NCBI GenBank assembly: GCA_035249985.1
Contig: DATFFP010000073.1
Location: forward strand, 25,425 to 89,424
Length of the DNA: 64,000 bases
From: JAICNG01 sp035249985
GTDB taxonomy: Bacteria > Gemmatimonadota > Gemmatimonadetes > Gemmatimonadales > Gemmatimonadaceae
Direction of reading: 5' to 3'
Under the pieces are notes generated by a model, which did no database searches, was not told the DNA's origin, and was given only the letters and a program-made list of their open reading frames with translations. The position numbers were made by a program, and so were the translations under genes. Below are positions 25,197 through 34,084 of this stretch, one piece after another. Every line of letters begins with the position of its first letter. Position 1 is the stretch's first letter.

Positions 25197-27563
25197 TCAA
25201 GGCGTGACCGCCAACGAGAAGAGCAGGGTCCGCGGGGCACCGGGACCGATGTTGTTGTTTCCGTGCGATGTCGGGTAATACCGCTCGTTGAGCACGTTCT
25301 CGACGTTGAGCTGCGCGCGAAGGGACGGGCTCAGCGTTACGAATGCAGCGGCGTCGACACGCGTGAATCCGGGCAATGTGACCGTGTTGTCGATCGCGGC
25401 GAACATGCTCGTTTGGTGGATCACCCCCACACCGGCACCAAGGCGGGGAATGATCTGATAGCGGTTCCAGAGCGAGAATGTCTCGCGCGGAACGAGAGGA
25501 ACTGTTGCGCCGGCGTCAGCGGACGATGTCTGACTCAGGATCGTCGCCTTCTGTGACGCGTAGCCCGCCGCGATCTGCCATGATGCGACCAGGTTCCCCG
25601 CGAGACCGATCTCGTAGCCGGTGCTGCGCTGGCGTCCCGTTTGGACGAGGCGTGTCGTGCTGGCGGGATCGGGCGCCGCGGTATTCGTGCGATCGAGGCG
25701 ATACCACGCCGCTGTCAGCGAGAGCGCCGGCCGGAGATCCCACTTGAGGCCGACCTCGCGATTGGTGAAGCCCTCTGGCTCGAGCGCGTGCGTCGTGGGA
25801 GTGAGGGACGCGAACTGGTCGCCCGAGCCAGGCAGGTGCGACACGCTGTACGACCCGTAGATCGACACGGGCTCGACGGGCTTGTAGACGAGACCGACTC
25901 GTGGCGAGACCATCGCATCGAGACGCGTGAGGTCGTCTCCACCGCGATTGTCGTGGAAGTTCAGATCGAAGCGATCGTACCGAACGCCGACGATGGCCTG
26001 CCAATGCGATCCGAGCGACAGCTGGTTCTGCGCGTAGAATGCCACGACGTCTGCGTCCACGCGGTTGTTCGCATCGCCGGGGCGCTGCACGTATTCGACC
26101 GTGGGCGATACGGTCGGCGATGCGAACGGAACGAGCATCGACGTCGACGTCCCCTCGAAGAAGCCGGTCGTACGATAGTTGTCGGAACGCTGACTGCTCA
26201 GCTCTGCACCGACGAGGAACGTCTGCCGCAGCCGTCCGGAACCGAGGGTGTACACGAGATCGGTTTGATTGAACAGGCTTCGGCGGTCCGTGCCGTTGTT
26301 GTAGGCCGAAAGACTCACCTCGGTGCCGGCGTCGTTCACCGCACCCGGAAAGACGTTCTGGTAGAACTTGTCGTAGCGGACCACGCGGCTACGATTGCGG
26401 AACGACAGGCCTCCCCATTCGCGCTCGATCGTCGCGCTGCCGCCGTGCATAACGAGGCGGGAGCGGCTGGCGTTGGGGTCGCCGAAGAACGTCTCGATCG
26501 ATGCGGGAGCCGGTGCGCCCTGAAACGACGGAATGCCTCGGTTCACCGTGCGACGGTCAGCGAAGTACTCGTAGGAGAGCTTGACGACCGTATTCCCGGC
26601 GAGGATCGTGGCGGTTGGAGTCACGCCATGCCGCTCCAGCCCCGTGGCATCGCGGAATTGACGCGAATCCTCGATCATTCCATTGAGCCGCGCGGCGAAG
26701 GTGCGGCCGAAGCCGTCCCCGATATCGAGGGTGGCGCGCCGGCGGTCGAACGAGCCCCCAACGAGCGCGAAGGCGCGCGTCGGCATCCACTTGGCCTCCT
26801 TCGTGACTCGATTGATGACACCGCCGCCGCCGCCGCGACCGAACACCATGGCGTTCGGCCCCTTCAGCGCCTCGACGCGCTCGATGTTGTACAGATCGCG
26901 GAAATACTGTGCGTCGTCGCGAACGCCATCGGCAAAGAAATCCGCGGTCGTGCTCTGCCCCCGAATGGTGGGGGCGTCGCGATGTCCCTCCCCCTGTCCC
27001 ATGGTGATCCCGGGCACGTAGCGGACGACGTCCGCCATGCCTTGCATCGCCTGATCGTCGATCAGATCGCGGCCGAGCACGGTGATGGCCTGAGGTACGT
27101 CACGGATCTGGGCGTCGGTGCGTGTCGCGCTCGTGCTGCGGCGCGCGGTGTATCGCGCACCGCGGGCCGCGTCAGCGGTGACGACGACCGGGGAGAGCTC
27201 GCGCGTCGCGCTCTCGCTCGAGGGTCCGCGCATAACGACCACCGTCTCGGCGTCCTCGAACCGCGCCTCGAAGCCCGTGCCGGCGAGCAGCGCGCGAAGC
27301 GCCGCCGGCGCGGTGAGCGAGCCGTTGATCGCGGTCGCCTGAACCGAGCCGGCGCCGTGGTCAGACAGCTCGACGCGTAGCCCGGTTTGGCGGGCGAAAT
27401 CGGCGAGCGCGTCGCTGAGTGGCTGGGCTGGAATGGCGACGCGGTACACGCGGGTGGTATCGGTGCCCGCGGTCGATGGGAGGCTGATGGCCACGGCACG
27501 CTGGGCAGCGGCGGGCGAGACGGCCAGGGTGCAGGCCAGTGCGATGAGAGTAGAGCGGCGCAT
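25197..27563 (-). CDS. TonB-dependent siderophore receptor with STN domain
   Basis: A 788-residue outer-membrane receptor. The start at 27563 (MRRSTLIALACTLAVSPAAAQ) gives a signal peptide. Residues about 38-112 form an STN (secretin/TonB N-terminal) domain (IPAQPLSDALADFARQTGL), used by receptors that also signal to an anti-sigma factor. The plug follows (RDVPQAITVLGRDLIDDQ, DAPTIRGQSTTADFFADGVR, VEALKGPNAMVFGRG), then a 22-strand barrel ending RTLLFSLAVTP with a terminal-strand pattern. It resembles catecholate ferrisiderophore receptors. No FecI/FecR pair is adjacent. A Fur-like palindrome lies just upstream. Confidence 0.93.
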   Translation of the reverse strand: MRRSTLIALACTLAVSPAAAQRAVAISLPSTAGTDTTRVYRVAIPAQPLSDALADFARQTGLRVELSDHGAGSVQATAINGSLTAPAALRALLAGTGFEARFEDAETVVVMRGPSSESATRELSPVVVTADAARGARYTARRSTSATRTDAQIRDVPQAITVLGRDLIDDQAMQGMADVVRYVPGITMGQGEGHRDAPTIRGQSTTADFFADGVRDDAQYFRDLYNIERVEALKGPNAMVFGRGGGGGVINRVTKEAKWMPTRAFALVGGSFDRRRATLDIGDGFGRTFAARLNGMIEDSRQFRDATGLERHGVTPTATILAGNTVVKLSYEYFADRRTVNRGIPSFQGAPAPASIETFFGDPNASRSRLVMHGGSATIEREWGGLSFRNRSRVVRYDKFYQNVFPGAVNDAGTEVSLSAYNNGTDRRSLFNQTDLVYTLGSGRLRQTFLVGAELSSQRSDNYRTTGFFEGTSTSMLVPFASPTVSPTVEYVQRPGDANNRVDADVVAFYAQNQLSLGSHWQAIVGVRYDRFDLNFHDNRGGDDLTRLDAMVSPRVGLVYKPVEPVSIYGSYSVSHLPGSGDQFASLTPTTHALEPEGFTNREVGLKWDLRPALSLTAAWYRLDRTNTAAPDPASTTRLVQTGRQRSTGYEIGLAGNLVASWQIAAGYASQKATILSQTSSADAGATVPLVPRETFSLWNRYQIIPRLGAGVGVIHQTSMFAAIDNTVTLPGFTRVDAAAFVTLSPSLRAQLNVENVLNERYYPTSHGNNNIGPGAPRTLLFSLAVTP

Positions 27564-27574
27564 CGTGGGACAGT

Positions 27575-27589
27575 TGAGAATCGGTTTCA
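27575..27589 (-). promoter_or_regulatory. Possible Fur box upstream of the receptor
   Basis: TGAGAATCGGTTTCA is a partial palindrome resembling the 7-1-7 Fur consensus (TGA.AAT...TT.TCA), 11 bases before the start codon. Iron repression would make sense for a siderophore receptor. The match is imperfect. Confidence 0.35.
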
Positions 27590-27675
27590 ACTAGCGCGAA
27601 CGCGTGATGGTATGCGCCAATCCCGACAATGTCAATCGGAATTAAGCCCAAGGTGGGCAAGGCGGTCGCCCACTT

Positions 27676-29265
27676 CTACTTGGGATCCGTCGGAAGGCCG
27701 GCGTCCAGCCACGCACGCCATCCGCCGACGAGGGGCCGCGCGTCGGGCCATCCAGCCGCTCTCAGCTCGCGCGCCACACGGGCGCTCGTCGCTTCGTCGG
27801 GTCAGGCACAGTAGACCACCAGCGCCCCGCGGCGGTCGAGCGCCAGCTCTCGCGCGGTGCGCACCGCATCGTTAGGCGACAGCCGGACCGCCCCGCGGGC
27901 GACGCGGTCGTCCTGCTCCCAGTTGCGGTCGGCGCGCGCGTCGATGAGCTGGACGTTCTCGCCGCGCTCGAGGCGCACGCGCAGCTCGTCGATCGTAATC
28001 GGAGTCGCGTCGGCGAGCGCGGGGGATGCCGGGCCTGCGAGAGGTTGCTCGCGCCGAGCGTCCTCGGTCCTCCTTCCTCGTTCGCTTCTCGTGTCCCGCC
28101 TCAGCCAGAGCGCGATCCCGCTCCCGTGCACGATCACCGACAGCAGCACCACCAGGCAGGTGATCGTGAACAGCCCGGCCGCGCCCGGCATCCCCGCGAA
28201 CACGGGGAGCAGCACCAGGAGGAGCGAGCTCAACCCGCGCGGGCCCGCCCAGGCGATGAGCCGCCGACTTCGCGCGTCGATACCCGCGCGCGCGAGCACG
28301 GGGTAGAGCGTCGCCGTCCGCACGAACAACGCGATGGCGGCGAACGCGAGGGTGCGCCCATCGACCACATCCAGCCCCGTCCAGAGCAGCGACGCGCCGA
28401 AGGCGACGAACGTCAGCAGCAGGAACATCTCCGCGGTCGCTTCCCCGTACTCGAGAAAGCAATCGCACAGCTCGAGGTCCTGCACGGCGATGACCAGGCC
28501 CGCCGCGAACGCCGCCAGAAACCCGCTGCCGCCGACGCGCTCGGCGAGCGCGAACGCCGTGAACGCGATGCCGAGCGCATACAGCGACTCGTAGTCTCGA
28601 CGCACCCCGACGCGATCACGAACGCGGACGAGTGCGGTGATCCCGATCCAGCCGACGACAGTCCCAATGAGCGGGCCCAGGAGGAACAGCCCAGCCATGC
28701 TGCGCGCCAGGCTGCGCTCGACGTCGCCGGGGGCGAGCGGCGCGAAGTGCATCGCGATGACGACGATCGGCAGAAGCACCGCGTCGTTCATTCCGCTCTC
28801 CATGCGCAGCGCGACACGTGTGGCTTCCGGCAATCGCGGATGCCGGAGCACCGTGCGCAACAAGACCGGGTCGGTCGACGCGAGTGCGGCGCCGAGAATC
28901 GCCGCGTGCGCGAGACTCACCGACAGCAGCAGATGCGCCGCGCCGGCGATCACGGCCGCGACGATGAGCGTTCCGGGTCCGAGGACAAGCAGGGCGAGCC
29001 CTCGCTGTTGTCGCAACGCACCGGTATCGACGGAGATCGCGTCGCTGAACAGCACGAGCACGAGCGCCAGCACGGCAATGATGCGCAGCGTGGGCGAGTC
29101 CAGGCCGACGTCGACAAGGCCGAGGCCCCACGGGCCGAGACCGGCGCCGAGCGCGAGGAAGATCGCGACCTGTGGAAGGCCAGTGCGCTCCACGGCTCCG
29201 GAGAGCAGCGAGGAAACGACGATGACGATCCCGATGAGGGCGAGCAGCGCCGCGAAATCTTCCAC
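27676..29265 (-). CDS. Na+/H+ antiporter fused to rhodanese domain, with in-frame TGA (possible selenoprotein)
   Basis: Conventional translation from GTG 29265 stops at TGA 27802-27804 after 487 codons. Residues 1-400 are a CPA-type cation/proton antiporter with about 11-12 helices (GLPQVAIFLALGAGLGPWG; ASTDPVLLRTVL; MESGMNDAVLLPIVV; GFLAAFAAGLVIAV). An Arg/Glu-rich linker and a rhodanese domain (ITIDELRVRLERGENVQLID) follow, reaching VVYCA just before TGA. After the TGA the same frame continues with PDEATSARVARELRAAGW and PLVGGWRAWLDAG, ending at TAG 27676. Related rhodaneses read YCxCP here, so TGA replaces Cys (codon 488). It is either selenocysteine or a nonsense mutation that removes 40 conserved residues. 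Confidence 0.75.
27802..27804 (-). other. In-frame TGA at a Cys position (candidate selenocysteine codon)
   Basis: Codon 488 of the antiporter-rhodanese frame. A short stem GCGCC/GGCGC with loop CGTGT begins about 18 nt after the TGA, a distance compatible with a bacterial SECIS, though in DNA this GC-rich such stems are easy to find by chance. Confidence 0.4.
28061..28096. repeat. Lone GAACGAG-type word arm inside the antiporter linker
   Basis: On the minus strand this stretch reads ACGAGAAGCGAACGAGG followed by AAGGAGG, closely resembling the left arm of element M (39891-39916). It encodes the charged linker RRDTRSERGRRTEDARRE between the membrane domain and the rhodanese. Confidence 0.45.
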
Positions 29266-29340
29266 GGGACACAATGTAGCGCTGGCCGCCGTATGGCGTT
29301 GCTGGCTGCGCATTGCTCCCGGTTCTAGATTGGGCTCCCC

Positions 29341-32300
29341 GTGTCCTCCGATTTCGTCACCCAGCTTCAGTCCTCCCTTGGCACCGCCTACCTGATCGAG
29401 CGCGAGCTCGGCGGTGGGGGCATGTCGCGCGTCTTCCTGGCCATGGAAAACCGCCTTCGCCGACGCGTGGTCGTGAAGGTCCTGGCCGGAGAGCTGGCCG
29501 CCGGGATCAACGCCGAGCGGTTCGAGCGGGAGATTCAGGTCGCCGCATCCCTCCAGCAGGCCAACATCGTTCCGGTACTCTCCGCCGGCGATACGAACGG
29601 AATTCCCTGGTACACGATGCCTTTCGTCGAAGGGCAATCACTCCGCGCCCGTCTCGATGCTGGCGGCGCGCTGCCGCTCGCCGAAGTCATGGGCATCCTC
29701 CGGGACGTGGCCCGCGCGCTGGAGTTCGCGCACGCGCGAGGCGTCGTGCACCGCGACATCAAGCCCGACAACGTGCTTCTGTCGGGCGGGACCGCGGTGG
29801 TCACCGACTTCGGCATCGCCAAGGCCCTCTCGGCGTCTCGTGAGGCGCCAGGCGGAACGCTCACCCAGATCGGCATGTCGCTGGGAACGCCGGCGTACAT
29901 GGCGCCCGAGCAGGCGGCCGGCGACCCCACGATCGACCATCGCGCCGACTTGTACGCGCTGGGCTGCCTGGCCTACGAGCTGCTCGCGGGACACACGCCC
30001 TTTCACGATCGGTCGCCGCAGCGGATGCTCGCCGCGCACATCACCGAGGCGCCGCGACCGGTCCACGAGCTGCGAGCGGATGCACCCGCATCGCTCAGCG
30101 ATCTCGTCATGCGTCTGCTCGAGAAGGATCCCGCCGACCGGCCAGCGTCGGCGGCCGACGTCGGCCGGACACTCGACGCGACGCCGACGGGCGACACGCT
30201 TGCGGCAATGCCGGGGATGTTACTCGGCCGCCCGGGAGTGTGGAAACGCGCGCTCGCCGCCTACGTGATCGCGTTCGCCGTTGTCGCGATGCTCGCGCGC
30301 GCCGCGGTCACGGGGATCGGCTTGCCCGACTGGGTGTTTACCGGCGCGTTGATCGTGATGGCGCTCGGACTGCCGGTGATCATCGCCACGGCGTACGTGC
30401 ATCGCGTCTCCCGCCGCCTCGCGACGATGACGCCGCGGCTGACGACGAGTGGTGGCATCGCCCAGCCCAAGGGGGTCGAGGCGATCGCCGTGAAGGCTGG
30501 GCATCACTTCACCTGGCGCCGTGCCGCACTCGGCGGGGCGTACACGCTGGCGGCGTTCGTCGTCGTCGTCGGTGTGTTCATGGCGCTGCGCGCGTTAGGC
30601 ATCGGACCGGCCGGATCGTTGCTGGCGGCCGGGAAGCTGAGCGACGACGATCGCATCCTCGTGGCCGAGTTTCGCGTCACCGGTGCCGACTCCTCGCTCG
30701 GGCACATCGCGTCGGAGGCGGTTCGCACCGAGCTCGGTCAGTCGAAGGCCGTATCGGTCGTGCCGACGAGCGCCGTCACGGCCGCGCTCCGGCGCATGGA
30801 GCGCCCGCCGAACGCGCGCGTGGATCTCCAGCTCGGGCGCGACGTCGCGATTCGCGAGGGCATCGAGGCGGTCCTGCATGGGGAGATCAGCGCGGTGGGG
30901 GACGGCTTTCTCATCGTGCTGCGTCTGAGCGCCGCCGAGAGCGGCGACGAGCTCGCGGTCTTTCGCGAGACCGCCGACTCGCCACGCGATCTCATTCCCG
31001 CGCTCGATGAGCTGTCACGCGAGCTGCGCGGCCGGATCGGGGAATCGCTGAAGACGGTGCGGGCTGCACCGCCGCTGGCGCAGGTGACGACGTCCTCGCT
31101 CGACGCGCTGCGCAAGTACGTGGCGGGCGCGCGAGCCATGGACGTCGAGGGCGACTACCCGCGCGCGATCTCGCTCCTCCAGCAGGCGGTGCAGGTCGAC
31201 ACGGCCTTCGCCATGGCGTACCGGAAGCTCGGCGTCGCCCACCGCAACAGCGGCATTGGCCCGTTAGGGTCGGCCGACACCGCGCTGAATCGCGCATTTC
31301 GCTTTCGCCATCGGCTGACGGACCGCGAGCGACTGCTCACGGAGGGATCGTATTATGGCAGCGGGCGCGTCATCGACCGACAGCGCTCGGCGGCTGCCTA
31401 CGAGCAGTTGCTGGAGATCGATCCGACGAACAGCGCGGCCCTGAACAATCTCGGAAACATCTATCGCAGCCGCAGGGAATTCGCGAAGGCGGAAGCCATC
31501 TATCGCCGAGCAATCGCCTCGGGACAGGCGACGTCCATCTCGTACGGGAATCTCCAGACGACGTTGTTCGATCAGGGCAAGTTTGCGGCGCAGGACTCGG
31601 TGCTCAGCGAGATGAAACGTCTCTATCCGAACATTCCCGGCCTGGCGCTCAACGTCACCCCACGACTCTACCACGAGGCCAAGTACGACTCGATCCGCAT
31701 GCTCGCCCAGCGGGAACGCGCGTCGAACGACGCGCAGGGACGCATCGCCGCCCTGGCGATTGCGTCCGATCTCGCGGCGGTTCAGGGTCGGTTGCGTGAG
31801 AGCCTGCAGCTCCTCGCGGAAGAGCGAAAGCTCATGGAAGCCCGCGGTGTTCCTCCGCTGGCCATCTATGATTCCATCATGGTGGCTGCCGATGACATTT
31901 GGCTGCGGGAGCAGCCGGAGGCCGGCCTCCGCCGCCTGGAAGCGGCGCTCGCCCGCACGCCGATGGCGTCACTCGAGCTCGAGCGCCGGCCTTACTTCGA
32001 CGTCATCGCGCTGAACGCGATCGCTGGGCGCCCGCAGGAAGCGCGTGTCGCGCTCGCGAGGTATGATGCCGAGGTGAGGGACACCGCCGTTCGTCGCATG
32101 CGAGAGCCCGGCCGCCACACGATGCTCGGGCTCATCGCGTTGGCGGAGAATCGTCCGACCGATGCCATCACGGAGCTGCGACTCGGGGACAGCTACCCCG
32201 ACGGTCCGGCGAACGACTGCGACATTTGCCTGGATCCCATCCTCGGGATGGCGTTCGAGAGCGCGGGCATGCCGGACTCGGCGATCGCGGCATACGAACG

Positions 32301-32532
32301 CTTCATCACCACGCCGAAATGGGGCCGGTTGTCGCGCAGCCTCGATGGGATCTGGCTCGCGTCCACGCTGCGGCGGCTCGGAGCACTGTACGAGGAGCGG
32401 GGAGACGCCGGGAAGGCGACCGAGTATTACACACGGTTCGTCACTCTGTGGAAAGACGCGGATCCCGATCTGCAACCACGCGTCGCGGAAGTGCGACGAC
32501 GGCTGGAGCGGTTGCGAGTGCGAGAACATTAG
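29341..32532 (+). CDS. Membrane Ser/Thr protein kinase with TPR C-terminus
   Basis: A 1063-residue Hanks-type kinase starting at GTG 29341. Kinase domain about 1-275: Gly-loop GGGGMSRV (24-31), Lys46, Glu64, catalytic HRDIKPDN with Asp139, and DFG Asp156. Membrane helices follow at roughly 300-320, 333-350 and 395-420, then a region with FlgO/adenylate-cyclase-like fold elements (LVAEFRV, EAVLHGEIS). The C-terminal 480 residues are TPR-like helical pairs (ALNNLGNIYRSRREFAKAEAIY) ending ERGDAGKATEYYTRFVTLWKDADPDLQ. Asp, Lys and Gly-loop are intact, so it should be active. It is divergent from the antiporter gene. Targets unknown. A second, related kinase is at 56809-59814. Confidence 0.92.
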   Translation: MSSDFVTQLQSSLGTAYLIERELGGGGMSRVFLAMENRLRRRVVVKVLAGELAAGINAERFEREIQVAASLQQANIVPVLSAGDTNGIPWYTMPFVEGQSLRARLDAGGALPLAEVMGILRDVARALEFAHARGVVHRDIKPDNVLLSGGTAVVTDFGIAKALSASREAPGGTLTQIGMSLGTPAYMAPEQAAGDPTIDHRADLYALGCLAYELLAGHTPFHDRSPQRMLAAHITEAPRPVHELRADAPASLSDLVMRLLEKDPADRPASAADVGRTLDATPTGDTLAAMPGMLLGRPGVWKRALAAYVIAFAVVAMLARAAVTGIGLPDWVFTGALIVMALGLPVIIATAYVHRVSRRLATMTPRLTTSGGIAQPKGVEAIAVKAGHHFTWRRAALGGAYTLAAFVVVVGVFMALRALGIGPAGSLLAAGKLSDDDRILVAEFRVTGADSSLGHIASEAVRTELGQSKAVSVVPTSAVTAALRRMERPPNARVDLQLGRDVAIREGIEAVLHGEISAVGDGFLIVLRLSAAESGDELAVFRETADSPRDLIPALDELSRELRGRIGESLKTVRAAPPLAQVTTSSLDALRKYVAGARAMDVEGDYPRAISLLQQAVQVDTAFAMAYRKLGVAHRNSGIGPLGSADTALNRAFRFRHRLTDRERLLTEGSYYGSGRVIDRQRSAAAYEQLLEIDPTNSAALNNLGNIYRSRREFAKAEAIYRRAIASGQATSISYGNLQTTLFDQGKFAAQDSVLSEMKRLYPNIPGLALNVTPRLYHEAKYDSIRMLAQRERASNDAQGRIAALAIASDLAAVQGRLRESLQLLAEERKLMEARGVPPLAIYDSIMVAADDIWLREQPEAGLRRLEAALARTPMASLELERRPYFDVIALNAIAGRPQEARVALARYDAEVRDTAVRRMREPGRHTMLGLIALAENRPTDAITELRLGDSYPDGPANDCDICLDPILGMAFESAGMPDSAIAAYERFITTPKWGRLSRSLDGIWLASTLRRLGALYEERGDAGKATEYYTRFVTLWKDADPDLQPRVAEVRRRLERLRVREH

Positions 32533-32539
32533 GACGCCA

Positions 32540-32594
32540 AGGTCGTCGAGGACGTCGAGGTAAGTCGACGATCCCTCGACACCCTCGACGACCT
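32540..32594. repeat. Word inverted repeat AGGTCGTCGAGG (element P)
   Basis: 32540-32560 and 32574-32594 are complementary at 19 of 21 positions, with a 13-nt loop. The word matches element Q at 1671-1754. It lies between the kinase stop and the symporter start, both on the plus strand. Confidence 0.8.
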
Positions 32595-32609
32595 GACACC
32601 GCGAGGACC

Positions 32610-33860
32610 GTGAGCTCCACCTCCCGCGTTCTGCTCGCCCTCGTCGCCGGCCTCCTCGCCGGCGTCGCGATCGCTGCGCTCGACTCGCCTGAGGCGCGGA
32701 CTGTCGCCGCGGTCATCGAGCCCATCGGGACGCTCTGGGTCCGGGCGCTCCAGATGGTGCTCATTCCACTCGTCCTGTCGCTGCTCGTCACGGGCATCGT
32801 CGCCACCGTCGACACAGGCGCCACTGGCCGGCTGGGCGCCGCCGCGCTCGGCGTCTTCCTCGCGCTCCTCGCCGGGACCGCCCTCGTGAGCGCGCTGATC
32901 GCGACACCACTCGTCGCTCGCATTCCCGTCGATCCGGAAACCACCGCGCTCATGCGGTCGACCATGGACAGCTCCGTGGTCGCGACCGCCCGCCAACTCC
33001 CGAACTTCTCCGATCTCATCGTCAGCATCGTCCCGGCGAATCCCATTCGCGCCGCGGCCGATGGAGCGATGCTGCCCCTCGTGACCTTCGCGATTCTTTT
33101 CGGGCTCGCGCTGGCACGCACCGGTGTCGAGCGGCGCGACGCCGTCGCGCACGTCTTTCGGGCGATCGCCGACGCGATGACCGTGATCGTCGGCTGGTTG
33201 ATCGCGGTGGCGCCGCTCGGCGTGTTCGCGCTCGCGATGACGCTCGTCGTTCGCACGGGTCTCGGGGCAGTGCGCGCGCTCGCGCTGTACATCGCGCTGA
33301 TCAGCGGGGTCATCATCCTGGTGACGCTTCTCCTGTATGTGGTCGCCGTCACCGTGGGACGTCAGCCGCTGGCTCGCTTCGCGCGAGCGCTCGTTCCGCC
33401 GCAGGCGATCGCCTTCAGCGCGCGGTCATCACTCGCCGCGCTGCCCGCGATGGTCGAATCGGCGCGTACCCGATTGGGCTTCCCGGCCTCGGTGACGAGC
33501 TTCGTGCTGCCGCTTGCTGTCACGACGCTGCGTCTGTCGACGCCGATCATGTGGAGCGTCGCGATTCCCTTTCTGGCGCGACTCTACGGAATCACGATCG
33601 CGCCCGAGCAGTTCGTCCTGCTGCTCGGCACCAGCATTCTCATGAGCTTCAGCGTTCCGGGGCTGCCGAGCGCGAGCATTTTTCTCATGGGTCCATTTCT
33701 CACCGGGCTCGGGATTCCGATCGAGGCGATCGGCCTGCTCATCGCGGCCGATTCGATTCCCGATCTGTTCAAGGGAGTGTTGAACGTCACGGGGCACGTG
33801 ACATCGGCGGCGGTGGTCGTTGCGAGAACGGGCACGGCACAGGCGCTGGAGAAGCGCTAA
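32610..33860 (+). CDS. Dicarboxylate/amino acid:cation symporter (DAACS family)
   Basis: A 416-residue integral membrane protein starting at GTG 32610, with GAGG four bases before it. It shows the GltPh/DctA architecture: LWVRALQMVLIPLVLSLLVTG in TM3, PNFSDLIVSIVPANPI (TM4 region), the FSARSSLAALPAMVESA re-entrant HP1 with its Ser-rich tip, ATPIMWS-type TM7 (LRLSTPIMWSVA), and HP2 SVPGLPSASIFLMGPFL. The canonical NMDGT of TM7 is not present here (RLSTP instead), so ion or substrate preference may differ from glutamate transporters. The last codons form the first unit of the tandem repeat L. Likely imports dicarboxylates or amino acids. Confidence 0.9.
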   Translation: MSSTSRVLLALVAGLLAGVAIAALDSPEARTVAAVIEPIGTLWVRALQMVLIPLVLSLLVTGIVATVDTGATGRLGAAALGVFLALLAGTALVSALIATPLVARIPVDPETTALMRSTMDSSVVATARQLPNFSDLIVSIVPANPIRAAADGAMLPLVTFAILFGLALARTGVERRDAVAHVFRAIADAMTVIVGWLIAVAPLGVFALAMTLVVRTGLGAVRALALYIALISGVIILVTLLLYVVAVTVGRQPLARFARALVPPQAIAFSARSSLAALPAMVESARTRLGFPASVTSFVLPLAVTTLRLSTPIMWSVAIPFLARLYGITIAPEQFVLLLGTSILMSFSVPGLPSASIFLMGPFLTGLGIPIEAIGLLIAADSIPDLFKGVLNVTGHVTSAAVVVARTGTAQALEKR

Positions 33861-33928
33861 GGGCGCTGGAGAAGCGCTGGGTGGCGCAGGCGAAGTTCCA
33901 GCGGTTCTTCAGCGCTCTTCCAGCGCCC
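33842..33928. repeat. Tandem plus inverted GGCGCTGGA repeat (element L)
   Basis: GGCGCTGGAGAAGCGCT occurs at 33842-33858 and again at 33862-33878 (20-bp spacing). The right arm 33898-33928 carries the reverse complement (GGGCGCTGGA/TCCAGCGCCC perfect). The first unit encodes the last residues and touches the stop codon of the symporter. Confidence 0.85.
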
Positions 33929-34084
33929 TCTCCGAACCATTATCCTCTCCCTCGGCCGGTTCCGGGCGGCCAACGGTCCGCGTGAAGAGTTCAACTCACC
34001 CGATGCTGTGGATAGTCAGAAAACCCTGACTTCCAGCCCGAGAGCCGCGGACACCGGGCATTCATGGAAGAAAGGGGTGTGTCC

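Noticed and set aside
25641..27380. A 579-codon open frame opposite the TonB receptor
   Set aside because: Same shadow effect; the receptor motifs on the minus strand are unambiguous.
32610..33860. Reading the symporter start upstream at 32226
   Set aside because: The upstream part overlaps the kinase gene in another frame and the hairpin; GTG 32610 has a ribosome site and starts just before the first membrane helix.
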